Assembly (NCBI GenBank): GCA_026705925.1 | Contig: JAPOZT010000011.1 | Location: forward strand, 148,857-212,856 | Direction of reading: 5' to 3' | Source of the DNA: Gemmatimonadota bacterium | GTDB taxonomy: Bacteria > JAAXHH01 | Length of the DNA: 64,000 bases | Part shown: positions 52,423 to 60,600 of the stretch, in pieces | Numbering within the stretch: position 1 is the stretch's first letter | How the letters are laid out: each line of letters begins with the position of its first letter | Translations under genes and position numbers: made by a program | The notes under the pieces: generated by a model | What the model was told of the DNA's origin: nothing | The model's input: only the letters and a program-made list of their open reading frames with translations | Databases searched by the model: none

Positions 52423-53556
52423 TTACCAGTTCGTGAAGGACCCGTCTTCCCGCTGCAGCATGTGACCCCGGGCCGGCTGGTATGGAAACCGTTTGGCCGC
52501 TTCCTCGTCGAACTCCACCCCCAGACCAGGACGGTCAGGCGGCAACAGGTAGCCTTCTTCCCATTCGACCTGGACGGGGAAGACCTCAGGGAGCATGCCC
52601 GGCAAACGGGGCAGTTCCTGCACGGCGAAGTTCGACGACGCCAGGCTCAGGTGCAGGCAGGCGGCCGTGGACACGGGTCCGAGCGGATTATGCGGCGCCA
52701 GGTCGATGTAGTGGGTCTCGCACCAGCCCGCGACTTTACGCGCCTCGGTCAGCCCGCCTACCAGGCAGAGGTCTGTGCGGGCGTAGTTGATCAGATCTTC
52801 CTCGATCAGTTCCCGGAATTCCCATTTACTGGTGAAGTGTTCGCCGACGCCGAGGGGCACGGCGACGTGCTGCCGGAGCATGCGGTAGGACGACTTGTTC
52901 TCGGAACGCAGGGGATCTTCGATGAAAAAGGGACGGTAGGGTTCGGCGGCGCGGCAGAAGGCGATCGCATCGGGCGGGTCGAGCCGGGTATGCACGTCGC
53001 AGATCAATTCGACGTCGTCGCCCAGGGCTTCCCTGAGGGCCTCGAACTGCGCGATGCCCGTGCGTACCGCCCGGGTGGGCTCCAGTACGCTGCCTTCGTG
53101 GGGCAACCCCCAGCGGATGAACTTCCAGCCGTCCTCCATCCTGCTTCGCGCCTGGTCGACCAGCGCCCCGGACGGACCGTCACCGCCACAATGGGTATAG
53201 CAGACTGCCTTGTCCCGGCACAGGCCACCGAGCAACTCGTAGACGGGCACGCCGAGTGCTTTGCCTTGTATATCCCAGAGGGCGATATCGATGGCGCTGA
53301 CCGCGGCGGAAAGGGCGTGTGCGCCGGGGAAGAAACTGCCGCGGAACATCACCTGCCAGAGGTGCTCCCTGCGCACCGGATCCTGGCCGACGAGCCGGTC
53401 GCGGAGGGCGTGGACGATCTCCTTGACGGCCTGTTCACTCCACGTCAGGCCGCTTTCACCGATCCCGTAAATGCCCTCGTCCGTCTCCACCTTGACGAAG
53501 AGATAGTTTCGGCTTCCGCCCCAGACCGGAAAGACTTTGACGTCGGAAATGCGCAT
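52423..53556 (-). CDS. Mandelate racemase/muconate lactonizing-family sugar-acid dehydratase
   Basis: A 377-residue enolase-superfamily enzyme. Metal ligands are in LICDVHTRLDP (Asp), FFIEDPLRSE (Glu) and GVGEHFTSKWEF (Glu); the catalytic His is in LAPHNPLGPV. The pattern (HTR, EDPLR, GEH, HNPLGP) is that of the galactonate/mannonate dehydratase group rather than of racemases. Probable role: dehydration of an aldonic acid to a 2-keto-3-deoxy sugar acid. The DHDPS-like aldolase at 21138 could act on such products, but there is no direct link. Confidence 0.85.
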   Translation of the reverse strand: MRISDVKVFPVWGGSRNYLFVKVETDEGIYGIGESGLTWSEQAVKEIVHALRDRLVGQDPVRREHLWQVMFRGSFFPGAHALSAAVSAIDIALWDIQGKALGVPVYELLGGLCRDKAVCYTHCGGDGPSGALVDQARSRMEDGWKFIRWGLPHEGSVLEPTRAVRTGIAQFEALREALGDDVELICDVHTRLDPPDAIAFCRAAEPYRPFFIEDPLRSENKSSYRMLRQHVAVPLGVGEHFTSKWEFRELIEEDLINYARTDLCLVGGLTEARKVAGWCETHYIDLAPHNPLGPVSTAACLHLSLASSNFAVQELPRLPGMLPEVFPVQVEWEEGYLLPPDRPGLGVEFDEEAAKRFPYQPARGHMLQREDGSFTNW

Positions 53557-53662
53557 GGGTATCGCAGGCTCCTGCTCCTTGCCGTGAGAGCGGACGCCGG
53601 GAGGCCGGGAGCCTGCTGCTCGTTCCTTGCCGGGATCCTTTTCTTCGTTTCCTGGCCGCGAT

Positions 53663-54241
53663 CTACTTCTCGGACGGGGCCTTCTTCTCGGGCTCGAAGT
53701 CCAGGGAAGCGGAGTTCATGCAGTACCGCAGGCCCGTTGGCTGCGGACCGTCGGTAAACACGTGGCCCAGGTGGGCGTCGCATCGCCTGCACAGCACCTC
53801 GGTGCGGATCATGCCGTAGCTGAGGTCCATCTTCTCGTCGATGTTCTCTTCGGCGACCGGCTCGTAGAAACTGGGCCAGCCCGTGCCGGATTCGTACTTG
53901 GTACCGGACGCGAAGAGCGGCGTACCGCAACCGATGCACTTGTAGACACCGTCTTCATAGTGCTTGTTGTATTTACCCGTAAAGGCCCGTTCCGTGCCCT
54001 TCTCCCGGGTGACGTAGTACTGCTCGTCGGTGAGTCGCTCTTTCCATTCTTCTTTGGTCCTGACCACTTTATCCACCGTAACGGCTCCTTTCGTCGTTCC
54101 GTCGGAAGCGACCTCGACAATGGTCACCTTCTCAACGTCGCCGGACTTGTCCTGGGCCACCGCCTCGTCCTGTCTCGGCATGCCCGAATCGCATGCGGCT
54201 ACGAAGGCAAAAGCGGCTACGGCTACGATCATTCGGTACAT
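53663..54241 (-). CDS. msrB: Peptide-methionine (R)-S-oxide reductase, lipoprotein form
   Basis: A 192-residue protein with a lipoprotein signal ([12 protein letters not shown], Cys17) and an acidic spacer before the MsrB domain. Zinc ligands are CIGCG and [16 protein letters not shown] and the catalytic Cys in [13 protein letters not shown] are present. It repairs methionine-R-sulfoxide in envelope proteins. It could receive electrons from a periplasmic thioredoxin-like protein; the selenoprotein at 15891 is one candidate, by inference only. Confidence 0.93.
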   Translation of the reverse strand: MYRMIVAVAAFAFVAACDSGMPRQDEAVAQDKSGDVEKVTIVEVASDGTTKGAVTVDKVVRTKEEWKERLTDEQYYVTREKGTERAFTGKYNKHYEDGVYKCIGCGTPLFASGTKYESGTGWPSFYEPVAEENIDEKMDLSYGMIRTEVLCRRCDAHLGHVFTDGPQPTGLRYCMNSASLDFEPEKKAPSEK

Positions 54242-54306
54242 GACGCCACCTCCCCGTCACGATTTGATTGCAGTCGGCCTCGGCTAGCTGGGCGCCAGCT
54301 GTTGCC

Positions 54307-54358
54307 AACCGGGTGCTAGCCGGTGCTAACCGGCGCCAACCGGGCGCTAGCCGGTGCC
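54307..54358. repeat. Duplication across the glyA stop codon
   Basis: aaccgggtgctagccggtgct (54307-54327), aaccggcgcc (54328-54337), aaccgggcgctagccggtgcc (54338-54358). The third unit contains the glyA stop (TAG at 54349-54347 on the minus strand); two mismatches in 21 between the first and last units. Confidence 0.85.
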
Positions 54359-55636
54359 GATCTCCTGCATGAGCGCCGCCCCGGAGGTGGAAATCCCGGG
54401 GACGGGGAAACCGGCACAGAGTTCCCTGACCTCGTCATGGATCGACGAGAGTCTTTCGTCGTCTCCGTGGTGCTCGATCGCCGTGTCGATCCATCCGGCG
54501 AGCTGCTTCATCTCAGGTTCCTTCATCCCGCGCGTCGTGGCCGCGGGCGTGCCGATGCGGATCCCGCTCGGGCTGAAGGGCGACCGCGTGTCGAAGGGCA
54601 CCGTGTTCTTGTTCACGGTCAGCCCGGCCTTGTCGAGGGCGGTTTCGGCGTCTTTGCCGATGATGCCCTTGTTGGTCAGATCCACCAATACGAGGTGGTT
54701 GTCGGTCCCGCCTGAAACGAGATCGAATCCGTGCCCGAGCAGCGCCTCGGCCAGGGCCTTCGCGTTGGCCACGATCTGGCGGGCATAGTCCTTGAACTCC
54801 GGTCTCATGGCCTCCTTGAAGGTCAGCGCCTTGGCCGCCGTGATGTGGTCGTGAGGGCCGCCCTGCAGCCCGGGGAACACGGCCCGGTCGATGTCCTTCG
54901 CGTATTTCTTGTGACACATGATGATCGCGCTGCGCGGACCCCGCAGCGTCTTGTGGGTGGTCGTGGTGACGACGTCCGTGAAGGGCAGCGGACTCGGGTG
55001 GACGCCCCCCACGATGAGCCCCGAAATATGGGAGATGTCGGCCATGGGTACGGCCCCGACCTCGTCGGAGATGGCCTTGAATGCCTCGAAGTCGAACTGC
55101 CGCGGGTAGGCCGTGGCCCCGGAGATGATCAGCTTCGGCCGGTGCTCGAGGGCCAGGTCGCGGACCTCGTCCATGTCGATGCGGCCCGTTTCCCTTTGCA
55201 CCCCGTAGGACACCACGTTATAGGATTTGCCGGAGTAATTGACATGGAGCCCGTGGGTCAGGTGGCCACCCTGGTCGAGCTTCATGCCCATGATCGTGTC
55301 GCCGTAGTCCAGCAGGCCGAACATGACCGCGGTATTGGCCGGGCTTCCCGAATAGCACTGGACGTTGACGTGCTCGGCGCCGAAGAGCTCCTTCGCCCGC
55401 CTGCGGGCCAGGTTCTCGATCTTGTCGATGTACTGCTGCCCGCCGTAGTATCGCTTGCCCGGGTATCCTTCCGAGTACTTGTTAGTCAGCACGGACCCCA
55501 TGGCTTCCAGGATGGCGGGCGAGACGTAGTTCTCCGACGGGATGAGTTCGATCCCCTCCCGCTGGCGTTCGCGTTCGGCCACCAGCAGGTCGTACAGTTC
55601 TTCGTCTCGTTGCCGTATCGCGGTAAAGTCCTGCAT
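54347..55636 (-). CDS. glyA: Serine hydroxymethyltransferase
   Basis: A 429-residue PLP enzyme from ATG 55636 with GGGAG a few bases upstream. [35 protein letters not shown], the PLP-lysine in [15 protein letters not shown], and [14 protein letters not shown] are family motifs. It converts serine and tetrahydrofolate to glycine and methylene-THF. An upstream in-frame start (55672) adds 12 residues without family support. Confidence 0.96.
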   Translation of the reverse strand: MQDFTAIRQRDEELYDLLVAERERQREGIELIPSENYVSPAILEAMGSVLTNKYSEGYPGKRYYGGQQYIDKIENLARRRAKELFGAEHVNVQCYSGSPANTAVMFGLLDYGDTIMGMKLDQGGHLTHGLHVNYSGKSYNVVSYGVQRETGRIDMDEVRDLALEHRPKLIISGATAYPRQFDFEAFKAISDEVGAVPMADISHISGLIVGGVHPSPLPFTDVVTTTTHKTLRGPRSAIIMCHKKYAKDIDRAVFPGLQGGPHDHITAAKALTFKEAMRPEFKDYARQIVANAKALAEALLGHGFDLVSGGTDNHLVLVDLTNKGIIGKDAETALDKAGLTVNKNTVPFDTRSPFSPSGIRIGTPAATTRGMKEPEMKQLAGWIDTAIEHHGDDERLSSIHDEVRELCAGFPVPGISTSGAALMQEIGTG

Positions 55637-55898
55637 GTCCGCTCCCTGTCCCGGGCCTTCGAAAATACCCACGACTTACGGGTTCATACTACGCAAATCG
55701 GCCGTGCGTCGCAAGCGAAAAGGGACGTAGCCGACCCCTCGCGGCACGGCTGTCGGGACGCGATACGGCTGTACATCGAGGCATGGATTTCCGACAGAAT
55801 TTCAGTGTTTTTTACGATGTATCTTCGGCAGTTCACCACTATTACCTTTACATGATGTCTCTCGTCGATCACCAGACGCAGTCCGCGAAGGAGCTGAA

Positions 55899-56105
55899 AT
55901 GTCTGGGGAAGATCAATTTGACGTACCGGCATCCCGTTGGGATTTCCTCGTAGAACGCCTGAACAAGATCGACAATCGCCTGTCCGCCCTCGAAGACGCC
56001 CAGAAACACGTCGCCACGAAGATGTGGGTGGTCGGCACGGGACTGACGACCATCGTCGTACTGACGGGATTGATCATCAATCTGCTGAACTATCTCAAAC
56101 CCTGA
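55899..56105 (+). CDS. Small single-pass membrane protein with coiled coil
   Basis: A 68-residue protein with a good SD (AAGGAG 6 bases before ATG). Residues ~14-40 are a predicted coiled coil (FLVERLNKIDNRLSALED), followed by one membrane helix (VVGTGLTTIVVLTGLIINLL). The layout resembles phage XhlA/holin-accessory-like small proteins, but no other phage genes are nearby. Function unknown. It is convergent with the Nramp-like gene, 31 bases apart. Confidence 0.6.
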   Translation: MSGEDQFDVPASRWDFLVERLNKIDNRLSALEDAQKHVATKMWVVGTGLTTIVVLTGLIINLLNYLKP

Positions 56106-56136
56106 TGATCCGGAAGGCCGGGTGTCTTGCGGCCCG

Positions 56137-57621
56137 TCACTTCTGCAGCATGCCCGCGGCGCTGACGACGAAGGCCGAGAGGAGTACCACGGTGGAGAGC
56201 ACGCCCAGGACGAGCATGGCGGGGCGGGTACGGTATGCGGGGGGCAGTTTGAAATTCAGATAGACCGCCGCGCAGCAGACGATGCCCACGCCCAGGTTGG
56301 TCGCCAGGAGCGCCACGATCTGCGTGATCAGGTCGAAGGTGATGTCACTCCAGATCGCCGCGGCGGAAGAGACGAAGAACCAGATCACGATCCAGGTCTG
56401 CAATCTGCGGTAGGAATAGGACTTGAACCGCGGCCAGACGGCCGTGAGGAATTCATGGGCGAAGCGGGTCAGTGCCTCCGGTATGGTGGCCAGCGTTCCC
56501 CACAGGGCCGCGAGGATGGCTACGTAGTACACGGGGATGAGGGCGGCGTGGATCTGCGCCCAGATGGAGGACTGCCGCGTGAGCAGGTCCCACGCGTTGC
56601 CGGGGAGGACCGTCTGCCTCGGGTAAAGCACGACCGCACCGGCGATCATGAAGGCGGCGGTGACGATGAAGAGCACGAGCGCGCCCATGGACACGTCCCA
56701 CTTGAGCGGCGAGAGCAGCACGCGCATGCGCCGCACCTCCGACGGGTCCTCCTTCAGGTATTTGATCTTCAGGGTGCTGTCGATCCGGCCGGCAAGCCGC
56801 TCCATCCCGGCATGGTTCGTCATTCCCCAGCCCCGGTGCGCCACCCACCCGGAATAGGCGAGATAGGTACTCAGCGTGCCCCCGACATAGCCGAAGACGG
56901 TGACCAGGTTCAGGAAATAGTCGTTTCTGGCCGCGGAAGGCGCCCAGTCCGGGGCGGCGGGCAGGCTTCCCATGGAAAGCGTTCCGAGGAGGATTGCGCT
57001 CAGGTTCGGCCAGACGATCACCGTGGCCAGGATGGTGCCGGAGACGAGGATGCCGCAGATGATGATCTGCTGTTTTTCCAGGATTTCGTAGGAAGTCAGC
57101 AGGCTCAGGCCGATCGCCAGTCCCAGGAAAACCGTGGTGACCAGGTTTCCCCAGAAGGTGTCCGTCGGACCGGCGGACAGGGAATCCGAAAAGATGTGTA
57201 CGACGAGATTGCCGCAGGGCTTGGCGACCGCCGTCAGGGCGATGCTGAGGGCGAGCAGCTCGATGACCAGCAGCGTCATGATGAACCAGCCGCGGGGACC
57301 CGGCAGCTTGGCCAGCATCCTGCCGAAGGGCTGGCCGCTCACCGCCGTGAAGCGGCCCAGCAGGTACGTCACCGCGACGCCCTTGACCAGTACGCTCAGC
57401 AGGATGAGCCAGAGCAGGCCGTATTCCGCCCATGCGCCCACGCCCGTAACCAGGATGGTCTCTCCCGCGCCCACGGCCATGGACGCCACCAGCGCGGCGG
57501 GCCCGAAGAATCCGAGCATGCGCCTGAACTTCCGCCAGGACCACGGTTCCGCGTAGACGCCGGCAGGTTCGGGAATGGACAGAAATTCGGAGGAATCGGG
57601 ATCTTTCGGGGCTTCGTTCAT
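56137..57621 (-). CDS. Nramp-related transporter lacking the DPGN metal motif
   Basis: A 494-residue membrane protein with 11-12 helices of the Nramp/APC fold. The first helix reads FGPAALVASMAVGAGETIL; in metal-transporting Nramps this position is DPGN, here GAGE. The helix-6 region (FGYVGGTLSTYLAYSGWV) has no MPH motif. The ligand-binding residues for Mn/Fe are therefore absent, and the substrate may not be a transition metal. It has its own promoter (57659-57631) with almost no leader. Confidence 0.75.
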   Translation of the reverse strand: MNEAPKDPDSSEFLSIPEPAGVYAEPWSWRKFRRMLGFFGPAALVASMAVGAGETILVTGVGAWAEYGLLWLILLSVLVKGVAVTYLLGRFTAVSGQPFGRMLAKLPGPRGWFIMTLLVIELLALSIALTAVAKPCGNLVVHIFSDSLSAGPTDTFWGNLVTTVFLGLAIGLSLLTSYEILEKQQIIICGILVSGTILATVIVWPNLSAILLGTLSMGSLPAAPDWAPSAARNDYFLNLVTVFGYVGGTLSTYLAYSGWVAHRGWGMTNHAGMERLAGRIDSTLKIKYLKEDPSEVRRMRVLLSPLKWDVSMGALVLFIVTAAFMIAGAVVLYPRQTVLPGNAWDLLTRQSSIWAQIHAALIPVYYVAILAALWGTLATIPEALTRFAHEFLTAVWPRFKSYSYRRLQTWIVIWFFVSSAAAIWSDITFDLITQIVALLATNLGVGIVCCAAVYLNFKLPPAYRTRPAMLVLGVLSTVVLLSAFVVSAAGMLQK

Positions 57622-57630
57622 GGAAAAGAA

Positions 57631-57659
57631 ATGATATGATCACGTAGCCGTCACATCAA
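57631..57659 (-). promoter_or_regulatory. Promoter of the Nramp-like gene, near-leaderless
   Basis: On the minus strand TTGATG (57659-57654), 17-bp spacer, TATCAT (57636-57631). The start codon is only 9 bases beyond the -10 box and no SD is visible, so the mRNA may be nearly leaderless. Confidence 0.6.
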
Positions 57660-57759
57660 GCATTAATACTGAGAACGGGCCATGGACGGACCGTGTGGCT
57701 CGACAGCTTTCAATTCAGGAACGAGGAGCAGGTGCAACCTGCGTATTTCGTTCACAAAA

Positions 57760-57791
57760 ACCTGTTTCAACAGGTGTCGACTTTGTATAAT
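57760..57791 (+). promoter_or_regulatory. TATAAT promoter with a 16-bp palindrome at -35
   Basis: A perfect -10 box TATAAT (57786-57791). The -35 region is occupied by the perfect palindrome acctgtt-tc-aacaggt (57760-57775), a typical operator position. It would drive the metallophosphatase gene with a leader of about 90 bases. Confidence 0.6.
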
Positions 57792-57887
57792 CAACCCATA
57801 TCCTCCACATTTTTCGATGCGGATGGTCCACCGGCCATTCGCACGATATCCGGATCGTGATCCGGCGGCCAGAAAGGAAGCCATCCG

Positions 57888-59477
57888 ATGGACCCCAGCC
57901 TTAAAGCGACTCCAGATGAAGGGGACGGGGCAGCGAACCGTTCCAAAGACCGGGAAGCCCTGACCCGGCGCGCCTTTCTCAAACAGACAGCCTTCGTGGC
58001 CGCGGCGGTGGCGGCGCCCTTTCCCATACTGGCGGACCCCTACGCGCCGCAGACCGGAAGCGGCGCGGCAGCCGGCGCGTCCCCGGACGGCCTGGTCCGT
58101 CCGGTCCGCCCGGTGCGTGTCTCCGGACGCGTCACGGCCGGCCGCGCGAGCCTGGCCGGAGTCGCGGTTACGGACGGGTTGACGGTCACGGCAACCGACG
58201 CGGACGGACGCTTCGAACTCGTTTCCAATACGCTTCAGTCCTTCGTATCGATCTCCACGCCCGATGGATATGCCATTGCGCAGAATCCAAGCGGCACGGC
58301 TTCCTTCTACCAGCCGATCACGGCGGACGGGTCGGGGGAGATGGCCGCGCGCTTCGAACTCGCCGCCCTGGACGGATCGGATGAACGCCACGGATTCCTG
58401 GTCCTCTCCGACCCCCAGACCCAGGACGACTACGAAATGGGCCTCTTCCACGCGGAAACGGTCCCCGACGTGCAGGAGACCGCAGCCGCGCTGTCCGGCC
58501 GCCGGCTGTTCGGTGTGGGCTGCGGGGACATCATGTTCGACGACCTGACCTTGTATCCCGAGTATGAACGGGGCGTGGGTCGAATGGGCATGCCTTTCTT
58601 CCAGGTCGTCGGCAACCACGACCTGGACTTCGGCCCGACCGACGACGGATCCGTCCGCACGTTCTGCCGCCGTTTCGGCCCCAACTACTATTCCTTCGAC
58701 CGGGGAGAAGTCCACTACATCGTGCTGGACAACGTGTTCTGGCACGGCCAGGGCTACATCGGTTACGTGACCGACGATCAACTCAACTGGCTCGCCCAGG
58801 AACTTGCCCTGGTGGAAGCCGGCCGGACCGTGGCGGTGTTCAACCACATCCCCCAGTACACCACGCGCCATATCCGGACCGGCGACGGCAGTCCGTCCAT
58901 TTCGTCCACGACCGTGAACCGAGAGCGCATGTACCAGTTGCTGGAGCCCTACCGGGCCCACGTGTTTTCCGGCCACGTGCACGAACACGAGCACATCTTC
59001 GAAGGCGGAGTGCACGAGATCGTCCAGGGCACGGTCTGCGGCGCCTGGTGGAGCGGCCCCATCTGCTGGGACGGGACGCCCAGCGGTTACGGTGTCTACG
59101 AAGTCGATGGTTCGGATATCCGATGGCGCTACAAGTCCACGGGACTGGATGAAGACCACCAGATGCGGGTCTATCTCCGCGGCGCCGATCCGGGGGCGCC
59201 GGACGAGATCGTGGCGAACGTCTGGGACTGGGAACCCGAATGGCAGGTGGTCTGGTATGAAGACGGCATGCGGAGAGGCGCCATGGCCCGCCGGCCGGGC
59301 ACCGATCCGCTGTCGGAGTCCATCCACCGGGGATCCGACCTGCCCGAACGCCGTCCCTGGGTGGATCCGGTCCCCACGAATCACCTGTTCTACGCGCCCG
59401 TGTCACCCGATGCCGGGAAGGTAGTGGTGGAGGCGACGGACCGATTCGGCAAGACGTTCACAGAAGAATTGGGCTAA
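57888..59477 (+). CDS. Tat-exported calcineurin-like metallophosphoesterase
   Basis: A 529-residue protein. TRRAFLKQTAFVAAAVAAPF at residues ~25-45 is a Tat-type signal. A beta domain (~70-160; VRVSGRVTAGRASLAGVAVT) precedes the metallophosphatase domain with VLSDPQTQDD, GVGCGDIMFDD, VVGNHDLDF, VFNHIPQY and FSGHVHEHEH; a C-terminal Metallophos_C domain completes the known three-part family. It is probably a periplasmic phosphodiesterase or phosphatase with two metal ions. Confidence 0.88.
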   Translation: MDPSLKATPDEGDGAANRSKDREALTRRAFLKQTAFVAAAVAAPFPILADPYAPQTGSGAAAGASPDGLVRPVRPVRVSGRVTAGRASLAGVAVTDGLTVTATDADGRFELVSNTLQSFVSISTPDGYAIAQNPSGTASFYQPITADGSGEMAARFELAALDGSDERHGFLVLSDPQTQDDYEMGLFHAETVPDVQETAAALSGRRLFGVGCGDIMFDDLTLYPEYERGVGRMGMPFFQVVGNHDLDFGPTDDGSVRTFCRRFGPNYYSFDRGEVHYIVLDNVFWHGQGYIGYVTDDQLNWLAQELALVEAGRTVAVFNHIPQYTTRHIRTGDGSPSISSTTVNRERMYQLLEPYRAHVFSGHVHEHEHIFEGGVHEIVQGTVCGAWWSGPICWDGTPSGYGVYEVDGSDIRWRYKSTGLDEDHQMRVYLRGADPGAPDEIVANVWDWEPEWQVVWYEDGMRRGAMARRPGTDPLSESIHRGSDLPERRPWVDPVPTNHLFYAPVSPDAGKVVVEATDRFGKTFTEELG

Positions 59478-59520
59478 GGCCGGGCCGGCACTCGTGGCCG
59501 GCCTGACGCAGGTCATTCCG

Positions 59521-59560
59521 GTCGATGACCGGAACATGCGGTCGATGGCCGGAGCATGCG
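59521..59560. repeat. 20-bp imperfect tandem duplication
   Basis: gtcgatgaccggaacatgcg (59521-59540) and gtcgatggccggagcatgcg (59541-59560), two mismatches, 44 bases after the metallophosphatase stop. Confidence 0.9.
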
Positions 59561-59643
59561 TATTTAGCGGAAGCAGGACATTATCAGCGTTTTCATTCAC
59601 GACGACACGACACCATTTCACCGCCAGACCACGGGAGAGCACC

Positions 59644-60597
59644 ATGGCGAGCGACGGGCTGATCAGCCCCTTCGACATCGATGACGACGGATACTTCTGG
59701 CTCAAAGGCAACCTGCATGCCCATACCACCAATTCCGATGGAAAGCCGTCCCCCCAGGAGCGGCTGGACGGTTACGTCAACCAGGGATACGACTTCCTCT
59801 GCATCTCCGATCACTACACGATCACCCGGATCGATACGGTAAGCGCGCCGGACGATTTCGTGCTGGTGCAGGGCGCGGAGATCCACCCGGAAAACCCCTT
59901 CGGAGGCCAGACCCACCATTTCCTGGCGTACAATATCGACGAAGACATGGACTCGAAGCGCATGCCGCCGCAGCACGTGATCAATGAAGTCAAGCGGCAG
60001 GGCGGCTCGATCTGGCTCGCCCACCCCCACTGGAGTTCGGTCAACATCCTCCGGGATACCCTTCCCCTGGACGGCCTGGCCGGTATCGAAGTTTTCAATA
60101 CCACCTGCCGGTGCGCCGGACGCGGCGAGTCTTCCGTGCACTGGGACGACTGGATGGACCTCCTGGGCCGCACGATACCGGCCCTGTCCAACGACGATTC
60201 CCACGCCCTCGAATCGGACGACAAGGACACCTACGGGGGCTGGAACATGGTGAAGGTCAGGGAACGCTCGGCGGAAGCGATCATCGACGCGCTGGAACGG
60301 GGCTGCGCCTACGCGAGCTCGGGTCCCGAGATCCGGGATATCCAGCTTCGCCGGGTCGACGATCGGGGTGACGGAAGCCGTACCGTGGAGGCGAGCATCC
60401 GGTGCTCCGAGGCACAGCGCATCATTGCCGTGTTCGATTCCTATGGAACGGAGCACCGGCCTAAGGACGGAAGTACTTTCGAAGAGGCCACGTTTACCCT
60501 GCGGCCCAACGCCCGCTGGGTCCGATTCGAGATCATCGCGCCGGACGGCACGAAAGCGTGGTCGAACCCGATGGATCTGGAGAACGCAGCGCGGTAG
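59644..60597 (+). CDS. PHP-domain phosphoesterase
   Basis: A 317-residue protein from ATG 59644 with GGGAGAG upstream. Metal motifs of the PHP family: GNLHAHTTNSDGKPSP, FLCISDHYTIT, QGAEIHPEN, WLAHPHW and SNDDSHALE. The C-terminal ~90 residues are a small beta domain (VEASIRCSEAQRIIAVF). It follows the metallophosphatase on the same strand, so both may act on one phosphate ester. No signal peptide is seen, so the site is probably cytosolic. Confidence 0.85.
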   Translation: MASDGLISPFDIDDDGYFWLKGNLHAHTTNSDGKPSPQERLDGYVNQGYDFLCISDHYTITRIDTVSAPDDFVLVQGAEIHPENPFGGQTHHFLAYNIDEDMDSKRMPPQHVINEVKRQGGSIWLAHPHWSSVNILRDTLPLDGLAGIEVFNTTCRCAGRGESSVHWDDWMDLLGRTIPALSNDDSHALESDDKDTYGGWNMVKVRERSAEAIIDALERGCAYASSGPEIRDIQLRRVDDRGDGSRTVEASIRCSEAQRIIAVFDSYGTEHRPKDGSTFEEATFTLRPNARWVRFEIIAPDGTKAWSNPMDLENAAR

Positions 60598-60600
60598 AAG

